A DNA stretch of 64,000 nucleotides from Spirochaetales bacterium Spiro_07 (GCA_001603145.1 LVBI01000021.1:1-64000); one strand, 5' to 3'. Shown: positions 13,230 through 22,692, counted from the first letter of the stretch. A program made the numbers and translations. The notes: generated from the sequence alone by a model not told the origin.

Positions 13230-15050
13230 ATGAAACTATTGCAGTCTTTTCAAGTTAAATTTCTCGCGCTTATAAGCAGCTTAATCATTTTAGTAGTAAT
13301 TTGTCTTTCATTTTATTCTGTCAAAAAAATGACTAGAATTTCTTCTTCTGTTTATCAGACTCAGGCAACGCAGGTTGTAAGAGCTGCCCAGGGCATTGTT
13401 GACGGCGATTCATTTGAACGCTACTCTGCTTCTCTTGATAAAAACGACTTTGATTATATTGAAACATGCCGCAAGCTTCTTAAAATAAGATACGAACAGC
13501 ATTGTACATATCTTTACACGATGATTCTTAAAGATGAAAATACCGGCATTTTTATTGCAGACGGAAGCGATGAGCCGGGCGGCGAAGAATTTTCACCTTT
13601 AGGTTCTGAAGAAGACATTTCAGATTATGGCGAAGACTTGGTAATAAGCTACAAAACAGGCGAGCTTATAACAGGCGAGCTTGTTTATCAGCCGGCTTGG
13701 GGCTGGACTGTTTCAGCTTATGCACCAATCAAGAACAGTGCCGGAAAGCTTGTCGGCATTATCGGCTGTGATTTTAGCGGTGCGACAATTGCGAAAGAGC
13801 TGAAAAAGACAAGGCTTGCATTGATTTGGTTCGGCGTTTCAATAACGATTATCGCAATTATCTTGACATTTTTCTTTACGATACCTTTCTTCAAAAGAAT
13901 TAAGGGCGTTTCGTCTTCTCTTGAACAGATTTCAGACGGTGCGGGCGACCTTACACAGGCGTTGCCTATAAAAAAAGATGATGAAGTAGGCGCTCTTGCC
14001 GGAAATTTCAACAAAGTTATTTCCAGCTTGTGCCAGATGATTCAGTCTATTAAAGATTCAACGCGCAAGCTTGATATGACTAGCGAGAACCTGCTCGTTC
14101 AGATTGACGGCGCAAAGCAGGCAATGCTTGTTGCCGGTTCTGAAATTATGGAAATTACTGAAAAGACACAGGCGCAGACTTCTTGCATGAACGACGTTGT
14201 TGACGGCATTTCACGCACAGAAGAAGAAATCGCCGAGCTTGACAAGCGGCTCAACAGCGTTTCAGTTTCAATTGAAAATTCGTCAAACGCCATGAAAGAA
14301 ATGGCCGTGAATGTCAGCAATTTCAATAACGGAATGAACGAAATCGCTTCGTCTTGTACATCGCTCGTTCATAACTCTGACGAAGGCCGCGCGCTTCAGC
14401 AAGAAGTTGCCGAAAAGGTTGCGCTTGTTGTAGAGCAGGCGATGAAGCTTTCTGATGCGAACACCGCTATTGCAAACATTTCTTCGCAGACCAACTTGCT
14501 TGCTATGAACGCTTCTATTGAGGCTGCACATGCGGGCAACGCCGGTAAAGGTTTTGCTGTAGTTGCCGGCGAAATCCGCAAGCTTGCAGAAAGCTCTGCA
14601 AAGCAGTCTGAATCAATCAACAACTTGCTTAAAGACATAACTGACGCAATCAACGGAATCGTTAGTTCTTCTGATGCTTCGCTTAAGTCTTTTGAAGGAA
14701 TCGGAAAGCAGATTCAGGGCATTGACCACATGGTTAAAGACCTTCAGCAAGGCATGAACGAACAGGACAGCGCAATCCGTGGGGTTGCCGAAACAACCAG
14801 AATCATTAACGAAACTGCACAGGCTATCAACGTTTCTTCTTCAAAGATGAAGCAGCAGAGTGCTGACGCTTTCGGCAAGATTGATTTGCTCAAGGCTCAG
14901 ACAAACGAAATCGGCTCAAAAGTTGACAACATCGTGCTTAAGACGATGGAAGTTCAGACGCTCATCACAAACGTAGCCGATGCATCAGAATCAAACAAGC
15001 AGACAGCCACCGACGTTTCTGAGCTTATCAACAAGTTTAAAACAATGTAG
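13230..15050 (+). CDS. methyl-accepting chemotaxis protein with periplasmic sensor
   Basis: 606 residues. Membrane span 1 (about 11-31), an extracytoplasmic Cache-like sensor (about 32-190, including YQPAWGWTVSAYAPIKNSAG), span 2 (about 193-215), a HAMP segment (PFFKRIKGVSSSLEQISDGA), then a long coiled-coil signalling domain. The hairpin tip contains SQTNLLAMNASIEAAHAG and GKGFAVVAGEIRKLAESS, the CheA/CheW-contact signature. It senses a ligand at the periplasmic face and controls the CheA kinase. The coupled WGWTVSAY segment is typical of small-molecule Cache domains; the ligand is unknown. It is a single-gene unit. Confidence 0.95.
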   Translation: MKLLQSFQVKFLALISSLIILVVICLSFYSVKKMTRISSSVYQTQATQVVRAAQGIVDGDSFERYSASLDKNDFDYIETCRKLLKIRYEQHCTYLYTMILKDENTGIFIADGSDEPGGEEFSPLGSEEDISDYGEDLVISYKTGELITGELVYQPAWGWTVSAYAPIKNSAGKLVGIIGCDFSGATIAKELKKTRLALIWFGVSITIIAIILTFFFTIPFFKRIKGVSSSLEQISDGAGDLTQALPIKKDDEVGALAGNFNKVISSLCQMIQSIKDSTRKLDMTSENLLVQIDGAKQAMLVAGSEIMEITEKTQAQTSCMNDVVDGISRTEEEIAELDKRLNSVSVSIENSSNAMKEMAVNVSNFNNGMNEIASSCTSLVHNSDEGRALQQEVAEKVALVVEQAMKLSDANTAIANISSQTNLLAMNASIEAAHAGNAGKGFAVVAGEIRKLAESSAKQSESINNLLKDITDAINGIVSSSDASLKSFEGIGKQIQGIDHMVKDLQQGMNEQDSAIRGVAETTRIINETAQAINVSSSKMKQQSADAFGKIDLLKAQTNEIGSKVDNIVLKTMEVQTLITNVADASESNKQTATDVSELINKFKTM

Positions 15051-15106
15051 TTCTTTTCGCGTTAGATTAATCTATAGATGACGGAAATCCGTTATTTTGC
15101 GTCCGT

Positions 15107-15142
15107 CGGACTGCTCGCATGGCAAAGCCATGAGGCAGTCCG
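15107..15142. repeat. nested perfect hairpin after the chemoreceptor gene
   Basis: GGACTGC (15108-15114) pairs with GCAGTCC (15135-15141), and CATGGC (15118-15123) with GCCATG (15127-15132) around AAA. No T-run follows, so it is more likely an RNA stabiliser or repeat piece than a classical terminator. Confidence 0.6.
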
Positions 15143-15397
15143 CGTCCACAAATCACTGCTTCCCGCCAGAAAATGTAATCCATGTTATGCTCACACGCCA
15201 CTGACGTTATAAAACGAAGGAAAAGATTTAAATAATTTTTACTCACAGTTGTATAGAATTAATTTCAAATTTTGAAAATTTCTTTGAAACCGGATTTGTA
15301 TATCTTTCAATTCATTCGACGAAGGGCAGCGGAGTGTGGTTCGGGTGCACAACGGCTGCTTGTTTGGGGCGATTGCACATGGACTTTGTTGCAAGAC

Positions 15398-15496
15398 GGT
15401 GCGTAATGGAGTCGGGAAGCCGTGCTGACCACAATTGCGAGCGAAGCGAAGCACTCTTGTGGCCTAAGCACGGATTTCCGACGGAAATGAAGCACC
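15398..15496 (+). repeat. 99-base palindromic element, copy 1
   Basis: Ends GGTGC and GCACC; internal pairs GTCGG/CCGAC, CCGTGCT/AGCACGG and CCACAA/TTGTGG give an almost continuous hairpin. The same sequence occurs inverted at 60662-60758 with its own 13-base terminal repeats. Confidence 0.8.
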
Positions 15497-15515
15497 GGCT
15501 TGAAATAAGCTGATG

Positions 15516-15539
15516 CGGTTTTGAACCGTGCTCCGCAAC
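15516..15539 (+). repeat. 24-base piece shared with GAAA element
   Basis: CGGTTTTGAACCGTGCTCCG and the next four bases are identical to 8494-8517, the third hairpin and tail of the tetraloop element. The rest of the element is not present here, so repeat modules have been shuffled. Confidence 0.7.
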
Positions 15540-15571
15540 AGAAAGCCGTTTGTTATACTTAAAAATATGTC

Positions 15572-15600
15572 TTGTTCGTTTTGCTGTTTTTCGATAGACT
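15572..15600 (+). promoter_or_regulatory. lysC promoter
   Basis: TTGTTC, 17 bases, TAGACT. A leader of about 40 bases with GAGGA before the ATG at 15646 follows. Confidence 0.5.
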
Positions 15601-15645
15601 GTTATACAAATTGCCGTTCCGGCTTAATGAAAAACGAGGATTTGT

Positions 15646-16974
15646 ATGATAGTCATGAAATTTGGCGGTTCTTCTGTTGCTAATGCTGAAAGAATCCGCC
15701 ATGTTGCTTCCATTATTAAAACTTATGCGGATAAAAGACCAGCCGTTGTGCTTTCTGCAATGGGCGACACAACCGATTACCTGCTTGAAGCAGCAGACCT
15801 TGCGCTTACAGGCAAAGTCGATATTTCAAATGTAGAAAAGCTTCACAAAGACACCGCAAAAGATTTGGGCGTTGCAATAGACAGCGTGAACGAACTTCTT
15901 GACGAGCTGAAATTTCTGCTCACAGGCATTTCAATGCTCAAGGAACTGACAAAACGCACACGCGATTATCTCGTTTCTTTTGGCGAACGCCTTTCTGTGC
16001 GCATGATGGCAGCTTATCTTAGCGCAAACGGCGTGCCTGCAAAATTTTATGACGCTTGGGACGTTGGCTTCGTTTCAGATTCTAACTTTATGTCAGCTGA
16101 ACTTTTAGACGACGTTTGGCAGACAATTCCGGCGCATCTTTCTGATTATGCGTCAGGCAAAGACAAGCAGATTCCGATTATCACAGGCTTTATCGCCAAA
16201 GACAAGAACGGCTACATCACCACGCTTGGCCGCGGCGGCAGCGACTTGAGCGCGACAATGATTGGCGCTGCAATGAAAGCCGATGAGGTTCAGACTTGGA
16301 AAGACGTTGACGGCATTCTTACAGCAGACCCGCGCACAGTAAAGAACGCAAGAACAGTGCCTGAAGTAACCTATGACGAAGCTGCCGAGCTTGCATATTT
16401 TGGCGCGCAGGTTCTTCATCCGCGCTCAATGAATCCTTGCCGTGTAAACGGAACTCCTGTTCGTGTAAAGAATTCTTATAACATTGATTTTCCAGGTTCG
16501 GTAATTCTTGCAAAGCATACAGGTGAAAGACCTCCAGTAACGGCAATTACTTCAAAGAAAAATAACATCGTAATTGACCTTGTTTCAACAAGAATGATCG
16601 GCTTGCCGGGCTTTTTGGCTCATGTCTTCAATCAGTTCTTGAAATGGGAAATCAGCATCGACGTTATTGCAACATCAGAAGTTTCAGTTTCGCTCACGAT
16701 AAACACAGACAAGCCGCTTGAGGGCTTGAAAGCAGACCTTGAAAGATACGCTTCTGTCGATATAAAGCGCGGCAAATCTATCGTTACGATTATCTGCGAT
16801 GTCGCCCGCTCTTCTGAAATTCTTCAGTCTGCTTTCAAAGTTTTGTCTGAAGAAAAAGTCAATGTGCAGATGATAAGCCAGGGTGCTTCTAAGGTGAATA
16901 TCAGCTTTATAGTTGATGATGCCGAGGCAAACACCGTGGTCAAAGCCTTGCACAAAGTATATTTTGGAGACTGA
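15646..16974 (+). CDS. lysC: aspartate kinase
   Basis: 442 residues. It phosphorylates aspartate at the head of the pathway to lysine, threonine and diaminopimelate. The N-terminal kinase motif VMKFGGSSVANAERIRHVA, the central RTRDYLVSFGERLSVRMMAA and the GRGGSDLSATMIG substrate loop are all intact, and the last 130 residues form two ACT domains (FLAHVFNQFLKWEISIDVIA and VNVQMISQGASKVNISFIV), which usually bind a feedback inhibitor such as lysine. Length matches monofunctional class III-type enzymes. ATG at 15646 follows GAGGA. dapB begins 2 bases after the stop, so the two form an operon for lysine and cell-wall precursor synthesis. Confidence 0.97.
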   Translation: MIVMKFGGSSVANAERIRHVASIIKTYADKRPAVVLSAMGDTTDYLLEAADLALTGKVDISNVEKLHKDTAKDLGVAIDSVNELLDELKFLLTGISMLKELTKRTRDYLVSFGERLSVRMMAAYLSANGVPAKFYDAWDVGFVSDSNFMSAELLDDVWQTIPAHLSDYASGKDKQIPIITGFIAKDKNGYITTLGRGGSDLSATMIGAAMKADEVQTWKDVDGILTADPRTVKNARTVPEVTYDEAAELAYFGAQVLHPRSMNPCRVNGTPVRVKNSYNIDFPGSVILAKHTGERPPVTAITSKKNNIVIDLVSTRMIGLPGFLAHVFNQFLKWEISIDVIATSEVSVSLTINTDKPLEGLKADLERYASVDIKRGKSIVTIICDVARSSEILQSAFKVLSEEKVNVQMISQGASKVNISFIVDDAEANTVVKALHKVYFGD

Positions 16975-16976
16975 TT

Positions 16977-17753
16977 ATGAAAATTGCATTGGTTGGTTAT
17001 GGCCAGATGGGGCACATGCTCCGTTCTGTTGCTGAAAAGCGCGGGCACAAAGTTGTGCTTACTGTAGACACTTTTGCAGAAGACGCTGATTTTAAGCCTG
17101 CTTCTCCTGCTGAAACTGCCGCAAAGATTAAGGAAGCCGGTGCAGAGGGCATAATCGAGTTTTCGCACCCGACTTCAGTAATGGGCAATATCGAAGCTTT
17201 GCTTCCGCTCAAGCTGCCGCTTGTTGTCGGCACAACCGGCTGGAATGACAAGCGCGCAGAAGTTGAGAAACTCGCCATCAAAGACGGTTCGTTCATCTTT
17301 CACGCCGCAAACTATTCTATCGGCGTAAATCTTTTTTATAAGATTGTCGCACAGGCTGCAAAGCTTGTTTCAAATTATGATGAATATGACTGCGCCCTTT
17401 GGGAAGCGCACCACACAAAAAAGCTTGACAGCCCTTCTGGCACTGCGCTTGAAATTGCACAGCTTGTGCTTGACAATATGCCTTCAAAAAAGACAATCGT
17501 AACAGAAGCTTTTCACGACAGGCCCAAAAAGGAAGAGCTTCATGTTTCAAGCACGCGCCTCGGCAGTGTTCCCGGCACTCATACAGTGTTCTTTGATTCA
17601 AGCGCAGACACAATTGAACTTACTCATACTGTAAGAAACCGCGAAGGCCTTGCGATGGGCGCAGTGCGCGCACTTGAATGGCTCCGCAGTGGCGTTGATG
17701 ACGGCTCAATCAAGCCGGGCATGTATTCAATGAACAACATTCTGGGCGACTAA
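16977..17753 (+). CDS. dapB: 4-hydroxy-tetrahydrodipicolinate reductase
   Basis: 258 residues. It uses NAD(P)H to reduce the cyclic product of DapA on the way to diaminopimelate and lysine. The dinucleotide site is VGYGQMGHML at the N terminus; the substrate and catalytic segment is WEAHHTKKLDSPSGTALEIA, with the HH pair and the K-x-D-x-P-S-G-T-A signature. The tail SGVDDGSIKPGMYSMNNILG is usual. GGAG precedes the ATG. It starts 2 bases after lysC and is probably translationally coupled to it. The sequence is slightly divergent (VGYG for the usual GxxGRMG) but complete. Confidence 0.95.
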   Translation: MKIALVGYGQMGHMLRSVAEKRGHKVVLTVDTFAEDADFKPASPAETAAKIKEAGAEGIIEFSHPTSVMGNIEALLPLKLPLVVGTTGWNDKRAEVEKLAIKDGSFIFHAANYSIGVNLFYKIVAQAAKLVSNYDEYDCALWEAHHTKKLDSPSGTALEIAQLVLDNMPSKKTIVTEAFHDRPKKEELHVSSTRLGSVPGTHTVFFDSSADTIELTHTVRNREGLAMGAVRALEWLRSGVDDGSIKPGMYSMNNILGD

Positions 17754-17805
17754 ACGTGCGGAAGGCGGTTTTGTGCAAATATGTTGCAAAGCTGCCTGAA
17801 AAGCG

Positions 17806-17877
17806 TGTCATGCCGAATTTAGTTCGGCATCTGCACTAGATATGTTGTTAAGATCCCGAAACAAGTTCGGGATGACA
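17806..17877. repeat. two AGAT/ATGACA palindromes in opposite orientation
   Basis: 17806-17832 reads TGTCAT, stem GCCGAA/TTCGGC, ATCT, which is the inverted form; 17851-17877 reads AGAT, stem CCCGAA/TTCGGG, ATGACA. The pair lies between dapB and the GH3 gene. Confidence 0.85.
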
Positions 17878-17930
17878 TATAAACGGCGTTGATGTTGAGC
17901 TGCCAAATTTATGGCAGCCAGTCTTTTGAT

Positions 17931-19283
17931 ATGTGTAATATTTTGAATAGTTCTTCAAAATTCCTTTTTTGTTTTATCTTTTTTTCTCTTGCGTTGCTCG
18001 TTTCGTGCGGCAAATCATCTGAAACTGAAACAGACGCCCAGCTGCAAGCTGAAAAAGCGCAGGCAGAGCTTGAAGCTGCCGCACGCGCTGCAGAAGCAGA
18101 GGCGGCGCGCCTTGAAAAGCTTAAAGTTGAGAGCGCGCTGCAATCATATTTAGACAATCTCACCTTAGACGAAAAAATTGCGCAGCTTTTCGCGGTCGGC
18201 ATAGACGGCAACGACGTCTTGCATTCATACGCCAAAAAAGAATTTGCTAAAGGCGCGCCTGGCTCGTTCCTGCTTTTTGACGCGAATATCGCTGAAACGG
18301 CGGAACAGACTTTGGGCTTTACGAATTCAGTTATGGAATGGTTCAGCAGCCAGAACCTTGTGCCGCCGTTTTTCATGATTGACAATGAGGGCGGCGGCGT
18401 TTACCGCTTTGGCGGTATCGGCTCAAAGCTGCTTTCGCCAGAGCGCATGACCGCATGTTTTTCGCCAGAAGAGGCGGAGCAATATTATTATCTGATTGGC
18501 TGCCAGATGAAGGCCATGAACATTCATCTGAATCTTGCGCCGCTTGTTGAAGTCAAAAATTCATCAAATGAAGCTTTTCTTGGGCGGCGTTCCTACGGTT
18601 CGTTTGAAAATGTCGAAAAATACGGCGTGGCCTGCATCAAAGGCTTTGACAAAGCTGGCGTCGGCACAACTTTGAAGCATTTTCCAGGCAACACAGATGT
18701 TGACCCGCATATCGGGCTGCCGCATCTTGACGCGTCTAAAGAAGAGGTTGAATCTTTGTACATTGCGCCGTTCAAAAAACTTGGGCCGCTCGGCGCAGAC
18801 GCAGTGCTTATTTCCCATATTGTGGTTGATTCGCTTGATGAGGGCGTGCCGTCTTGTTTTTCCGCCAAAATAGTCGGTGCAGAACTTAAAGAAATCTTTT
18901 GGAGTGAAGGGCTTGTAATTTCAGATGATTTGTACATGGGTGCGTTGAGCCGCAACGGTTATCCGCCGGAAGTTGCCGTCGTAAAGGCGCTGAAAGCCGG
19001 CATTGATGTTCTCATGATTTCAGAAAAGCGTTTTTCAAAGGCTGCCGAAGCGATAAAGCGCGAAGCCGAAGCTGATGAAGAATTCAAAGCGAGAATCGAT
19101 GATGCAGTGCTGAGCATTTTGCGCTTTAAGATTAAACGCGACATTCTTGAGTTGAGAGAAACCGGAGACGGCTCGGGCTATTACATTGTGCCTGTTCCGC
19201 TTGCAGATGCTGAAAAAAGCCTTGAATCATTTAGAAAAGCAAAAGAAGAAGCAGACAAGCTCTACGTTGAGCATGTAAGATAA
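17931..19283 (+). CDS. lipoprotein glycoside hydrolase family 3, NagZ-like
   Basis: 450 residues from the ATG at 17931, chosen because it gives a clean lipoprotein signal (FCFIFFSLALLVSCGK). A charged Ala/Glu helix (about 36-70) acts as a stalk. The GH3 TIM barrel follows: FFMIDNEGGGVYRF, then TTLKHFPGNTDVDPHIGLPH, then VISDDLYMGALSRN, whose second Asp position matches the catalytic nucleophile. The D-x-H dyad typical of beta-N-acetylglucosaminidases is present as D-P-H. It probably trims GlcNAc from muropeptides or chitin-like sugars at the envelope. The next gene starts 5 bases later, so the two are cotranscribed. Confidence 0.88.
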   Translation: MCNILNSSSKFLFCFIFFSLALLVSCGKSSETETDAQLQAEKAQAELEAAARAAEAEAARLEKLKVESALQSYLDNLTLDEKIAQLFAVGIDGNDVLHSYAKKEFAKGAPGSFLLFDANIAETAEQTLGFTNSVMEWFSSQNLVPPFFMIDNEGGGVYRFGGIGSKLLSPERMTACFSPEEAEQYYYLIGCQMKAMNIHLNLAPLVEVKNSSNEAFLGRRSYGSFENVEKYGVACIKGFDKAGVGTTLKHFPGNTDVDPHIGLPHLDASKEEVESLYIAPFKKLGPLGADAVLISHIVVDSLDEGVPSCFSAKIVGAELKEIFWSEGLVISDDLYMGALSRNGYPPEVAVVKALKAGIDVLMISEKRFSKAAEAIKREAEADEEFKARIDDAVLSILRFKIKRDILELRETGDGSGYYIVPVPLADAEKSLESFRKAKEEADKLYVEHVR

Positions 19284-19288
19284 ATCGT

Positions 19289-20095
19289 ATGGGCAAAAAA
19301 GACAAAAACAAACAGACCGGTGCAGAATTATTTGACGCTTATTATTCAGAGCTTTTCGGTGAAAGATGGAACACATTGCGCGCCGCCTTGCTTGGCGAGC
19401 CGCGGCAGATTGGCTATTCAAAAAATCTTCTCAAGACTTATTACCTTGATGCGGGCAGCGTGAGGGCGGCGAAGGCTTTGCCTCTTGACGGCGCAGAAAA
19501 AACCGCAGATTTTTGTGCAGCGCCCGGCGGCAAGTCTCTTGTTATTGCATCGTCAATGCCAGTCGGCGCAACTTTAGTCTCAAACGAACGTTCGCGCGAC
19601 CGCAAGAACAGGCTTCAGAAGGTGCTTGACGAGCATCTGCCGGAAAACATAAGGCAACGTGTTTCTGTTTCAGGCTTTGACGCCGGCCGCTGGTGCAACT
19701 ATGAGCGCGAAGCTTATGACAGAATTTTGCTCGACGCGCCGTGCTCGTCTGAAAGGCACGTGCTTGCTGACCCGAAATATCTTGCGCAGTGGTCGCCTGC
19801 GCGCATACGCAATCTTGCCGTTGCGCAATGGGCGTTGCTTTCTTCGGCGTTTCTCGTGCTGAAAAAGGGCGGCTTCATGGTCTATTCAACATGCGCGCTT
19901 TCCCATGCCGAAAATGACGGCGTAATCCAGAAGCTTTTGAAAAAATACGCCGATGCGTCTGTTGTTGCACTGCCGGAGACCGACCCTGACGGCTTATGCA
20001 ACGGCGAAAAGACCGAATACGGAATTCACGTGCTGCCAGACAAGCAGGGCGGGGCAGGACCGCTGTATTTTTCGCTTATTCACAAAGAAGCATAA
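19289..20095 (+). CDS. RsmB/NSUN-family RNA m5C methyltransferase
   Basis: 268 residues. SAM-dependent methylation of cytosine C5 in RNA. Motif I is FCAAPGGKSLVIAS, motif IV is LLDAPCSSERHVL and motif VI is VYSTCALSHAENDGVI; both catalytic cysteines (PC and TC) are present. The S-S-E-R-H after the PC, rather than S-G-x-G, is like the NSUN3/NSUN4 branch known from mitochondria, so a small-subunit rRNA target is plausible but unproven. There is no N-terminal NusB-like domain as in RsmB. It begins 5 bases after the GH3 gene. Confidence 0.88.
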   Translation: MGKKDKNKQTGAELFDAYYSELFGERWNTLRAALLGEPRQIGYSKNLLKTYYLDAGSVRAAKALPLDGAEKTADFCAAPGGKSLVIASSMPVGATLVSNERSRDRKNRLQKVLDEHLPENIRQRVSVSGFDAGRWCNYEREAYDRILLDAPCSSERHVLADPKYLAQWSPARIRNLAVAQWALLSSAFLVLKKGGFMVYSTCALSHAENDGVIQKLLKKYADASVVALPETDPDGLCNGEKTEYGIHVLPDKQGGAGPLYFSLIHKEA

Positions 20096-20206
20096 CATTA
20101 AAGTTTCCTTAAAAAATGGCGTTTTTAGAGATTTTCTTACATCATTTTTTCAGAAATTATGGACGAAATTATTTATATGGTGTAAAATCATCTTGTTGGG
20201 TGAAAT

Positions 20207-21442
20207 ATGACTGATACGTCAAGTGTTAGAGAAGAAAAATTAAAGCGTATTATCGAACTCGAAAAAGTCTTGAACGAAATTCAGGATATCGATGTTTTGC
20301 TCGAGCGCATTCTTACAGAAGCTCGCAATATCGTTCATGCTGATGCAGGTTCGATTTACGTCTATGAGCATAACAGGCTTGGAATCCGCTATGCCCAGAA
20401 CGAGACGCAGCAGAAAAGGCTTGCACCCGGACAGAAACTTCCTTTCAATTTTTTTACTTTTCCTGTAGACGAAAAATCAATGTGCGGCTATGCCGTTTTG
20501 ACAGGCTCAATCTTGAACGTGCCCGACGTATATCATCTTGTTGACAGACCGTTTGTATTTAACAAGCAGCCTGACATTTTGACAGGCTACCGCACAAAGG
20601 CTGTTCTTACTGTTCCGCTGAAAACGGCGACAAACAAGATTTTGGGCGTTCTTCAGATTATAAATCCGCAGACAGATGACAACGAGCTTACGGAATTTGA
20701 TGAATCGTCTGTGCTTTATATCGAGCATTTTGCGACTAGCGCAACGCAGGCTCTTGAGCGTGCGCATCTGACACGTGCAATGATTTTGCGCATGGTTCAG
20801 ATGGCAGAATTCCGCGACCCGAAAGAGACCGGCGCGCACGTAAACCGCGTTTCTAACTATGCTGTTGAAATCTATGACCACTGGGCTTTTAAGCACAATG
20901 TGTCTGTAATTGAATCTGAAAAATACAGAGATGCCTTGAAGATTGCCGCAATGCTTCACGATGTCGGCAAAGTTGCAGTTTCAGACATAATTTTGCGCAA
21001 ACCTTCTCGCCTGACAGACGAAGAATACAAGATTATTCAGAGCCACACGCTTGTAGGTGCGCGCCTTTTCGATGATATTCAGTCTCCGCTTGATGTAATG
21101 TCGCGCGATGTTGCGTTGCGCCACCATGAACGTTGGGACGGTCTCGGCTACCCTGGAAAAGTCGATATTGATACAGGCGAACCGCTTGAAGTTGATCCTA
21201 ATACAGGCAAGCCTGTCGGCCTTGCCGGGGAAGAGATTCCGCTTGCAGCAAGAATCGTGTCTTTGGCTGATGTCTTTGATGCGCTGTCGTCAAAGCGCGT
21301 CTACAAAGAATCTTGGTCTGAAACAGAAGTTCTTAGCGAGATCCAGGCTCAAGCTGGTATGCAGTTTGACCCAGACCTTGTTATGAGCTTCTTTGAGGTT
21401 TTGCCGAACATACGCCAGATTCAGATGGCTTGGCCAGATTAA
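20207..21442 (+). CDS. GAF plus HD-GYP domain protein, probable cyclic-di-GMP phosphodiesterase
   Basis: 411 residues. Residues about 15-180 form a GAF sensor (ILTEARNIVHADAGSIYVYE, GVLQIINPQTDDNELTEFDE). The rest is an HD-GYP domain with MLHDVGKVAVSDIILRKPSR, then IQSHTLVGARLF, then LRHHERWDGLGYPG and IPLAARIVSLADVFDALSSK, so all metal ligands and the GYP loop are intact. An insertion of about 25 residues (DTGEPLEVDPNTGKPVG) follows GYPG. It should hydrolyse c-di-GMP under control of whatever the GAF domain binds, influencing motility. No membrane span, so cytosolic. It is the last gene before a convergent pair. Confidence 0.93.
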   Translation: MTDTSSVREEKLKRIIELEKVLNEIQDIDVLLERILTEARNIVHADAGSIYVYEHNRLGIRYAQNETQQKRLAPGQKLPFNFFTFPVDEKSMCGYAVLTGSILNVPDVYHLVDRPFVFNKQPDILTGYRTKAVLTVPLKTATNKILGVLQIINPQTDDNELTEFDESSVLYIEHFATSATQALERAHLTRAMILRMVQMAEFRDPKETGAHVNRVSNYAVEIYDHWAFKHNVSVIESEKYRDALKIAAMLHDVGKVAVSDIILRKPSRLTDEEYKIIQSHTLVGARLFDDIQSPLDVMSRDVALRHHERWDGLGYPGKVDIDTGEPLEVDPNTGKPVGLAGEEIPLAARIVSLADVFDALSSKRVYKESWSETEVLSEIQAQAGMQFDPDLVMSFFEVLPNIRQIQMAWPD

Positions 21443-21445
21443 CGG

Positions 21446-22588
21446 CTACAGATTCCACTTTTTCTTAAAATCATCGTTTATTTCGCTTAGTGCCGGCATG
21501 TTCTGTTTTGCAGATGACAGCAGAAGCTTGAAAATTTTGAGAACCGCATTGCGCGTTCCAGGGTCTATTCTCGCCAGAGCCTTTATTACGGCGCTAGATT
21601 TTTTGAGCCAGTTGTCAGACAAATCTGAAAGAGATCGCGCTTCTGTTGCGTAAAGCACTTCAAAAAGCGTGTCCACAAACATTTCGCGCTGCTTGTTGTC
21701 AAGCTGCTCAAGCCAGTCTTTCAGCGTAGAGTCTATGAATTTGCTGTCATTCGTAAGTCCTTCAACTTTTTCAAAAGCTCTGCCTTTGACAGACCATGTA
21801 AACGGGTCATGCTGAAAAATGCCCATCGATTCAGAGCTTTTGATTTCGGTGCATTCTTCGCGGTGGTTGAACAATATGCCGACAACAGAAGATTGCGGCA
21901 GATAAGTTTGGAGCTTGGGCAGCATTTTCGTAAATTCAGCAGACTGAAGAATGTTCTGCTCAAAGCCCGGCCCGTCAAAATTCAGCACTGCCGTTATCTG
22001 CTTTTGCGTCTTTTCGTCGCAGAAAACCGAAGAATAGATGGCTAGGTTGCCGCCTTTTGAGTGGCCACCCACAATCAGCTTGCGCTTTTTGTCAGCGTTT
22101 GCGCTTGCAGCAAGATAAGCTGTAGCGTCTTTTTGCGCCGGCACAGGCGACATGAACGCCATGTTGAAGTCTTCCTTCCAGCCCACAATCGTGCCGTCTG
22201 TTCCTCTGAAAGCGATGAAAGCATTGTTTTTTGCAAATTCAAATGTAACGGCGGCAAACTGCTTTTCGGCCACATCGTCTGTGTTTGAAGTAAAGCCCGA
22301 AACCAAGACATCGCCGAAGCGGTCTGTGGCGGCAACTTCTTTAAGAAATGGAAAATTGTCTTTGCCCATTGTTTCGCTGTTCTTTTTGCGTTGCTCAAAA
22401 TCTGGCGCGTTTTCAAACATGGCGGCGGCATCTTTCAGCCGCATCTGCTTGTTAAAAGAGCTGCTTACAATAGAAGAAAAATCAAGATAAGAAAGCTGGC
22501 AGAAAATAAGGCAGTCAACTTCATTTATGGGTGACGCTTCAAAAGAAAGGTCGCCGCGCCATGCAATATAATCCAAGATAGTGTTCAT
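21446..22588 (-). CDS. Mbeg1-like (DUF2974) alpha/beta hydrolase
   Basis: 380 residues with no signal peptide. The opening LDYIAWRGDLSFEASPINEV, the mid segment AFIAFRGTDGTIVGWKEDFN and the nucleophile elbow IVGGHSKGGNLAIY are the hallmarks of the Mbeg1-like/DUF2974 family of lipase-fold proteins. G-H-S-K-G supplies the catalytic serine, and DGPGF follows it as usual. Substrate is unknown; these proteins are common in gut bacteria, often as cytosolic proteins. The gene points away from the adjacent membrane-protein gene only in position, both being on the minus strand, and its stop is 4 bases from the end of the HD-GYP gene. Confidence 0.85.
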   Translation of the reverse strand: MNTILDYIAWRGDLSFEASPINEVDCLIFCQLSYLDFSSIVSSSFNKQMRLKDAAAMFENAPDFEQRKKNSETMGKDNFPFLKEVAATDRFGDVLVSGFTSNTDDVAEKQFAAVTFEFAKNNAFIAFRGTDGTIVGWKEDFNMAFMSPVPAQKDATAYLAASANADKKRKLIVGGHSKGGNLAIYSSVFCDEKTQKQITAVLNFDGPGFEQNILQSAEFTKMLPKLQTYLPQSSVVGILFNHREECTEIKSSESMGIFQHDPFTWSVKGRAFEKVEGLTNDSKFIDSTLKDWLEQLDNKQREMFVDTLFEVLYATEARSLSDLSDNWLKKSSAVIKALARIDPGTRNAVLKIFKLLLSSAKQNMPALSEINDDFKKKWNL

Positions 22589-22692
22589 CTTTGATTTGCC
22601 CCCATATCGAATAAGCCAGCTAAAAAATCAAGGATTTTCTGGCTGGCTGAATATACTGAATCTTTTGCCGGAAAAGCTGCCTTTCTGGCAGA

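Larger units (their letters stand above)
15051..15645. other. 595-base gene-free region
   Basis: No gene seen. It contains a perfect nested hairpin (15107-15142), a 99-base palindromic element (15398-15496), a 24-base piece shared with the GAAA element (15516-15539), and the lysC promoter (15572-15600). There is no lysine-riboswitch-like fold that I can recognise before lysC. Confidence 0.7.

Noticed and set aside
15541-15645. Lysine riboswitch before lysC
   Set aside because: The leader is only about 40 bases after the promoter, too short for an L-box, and no expression-platform hairpin is visible.
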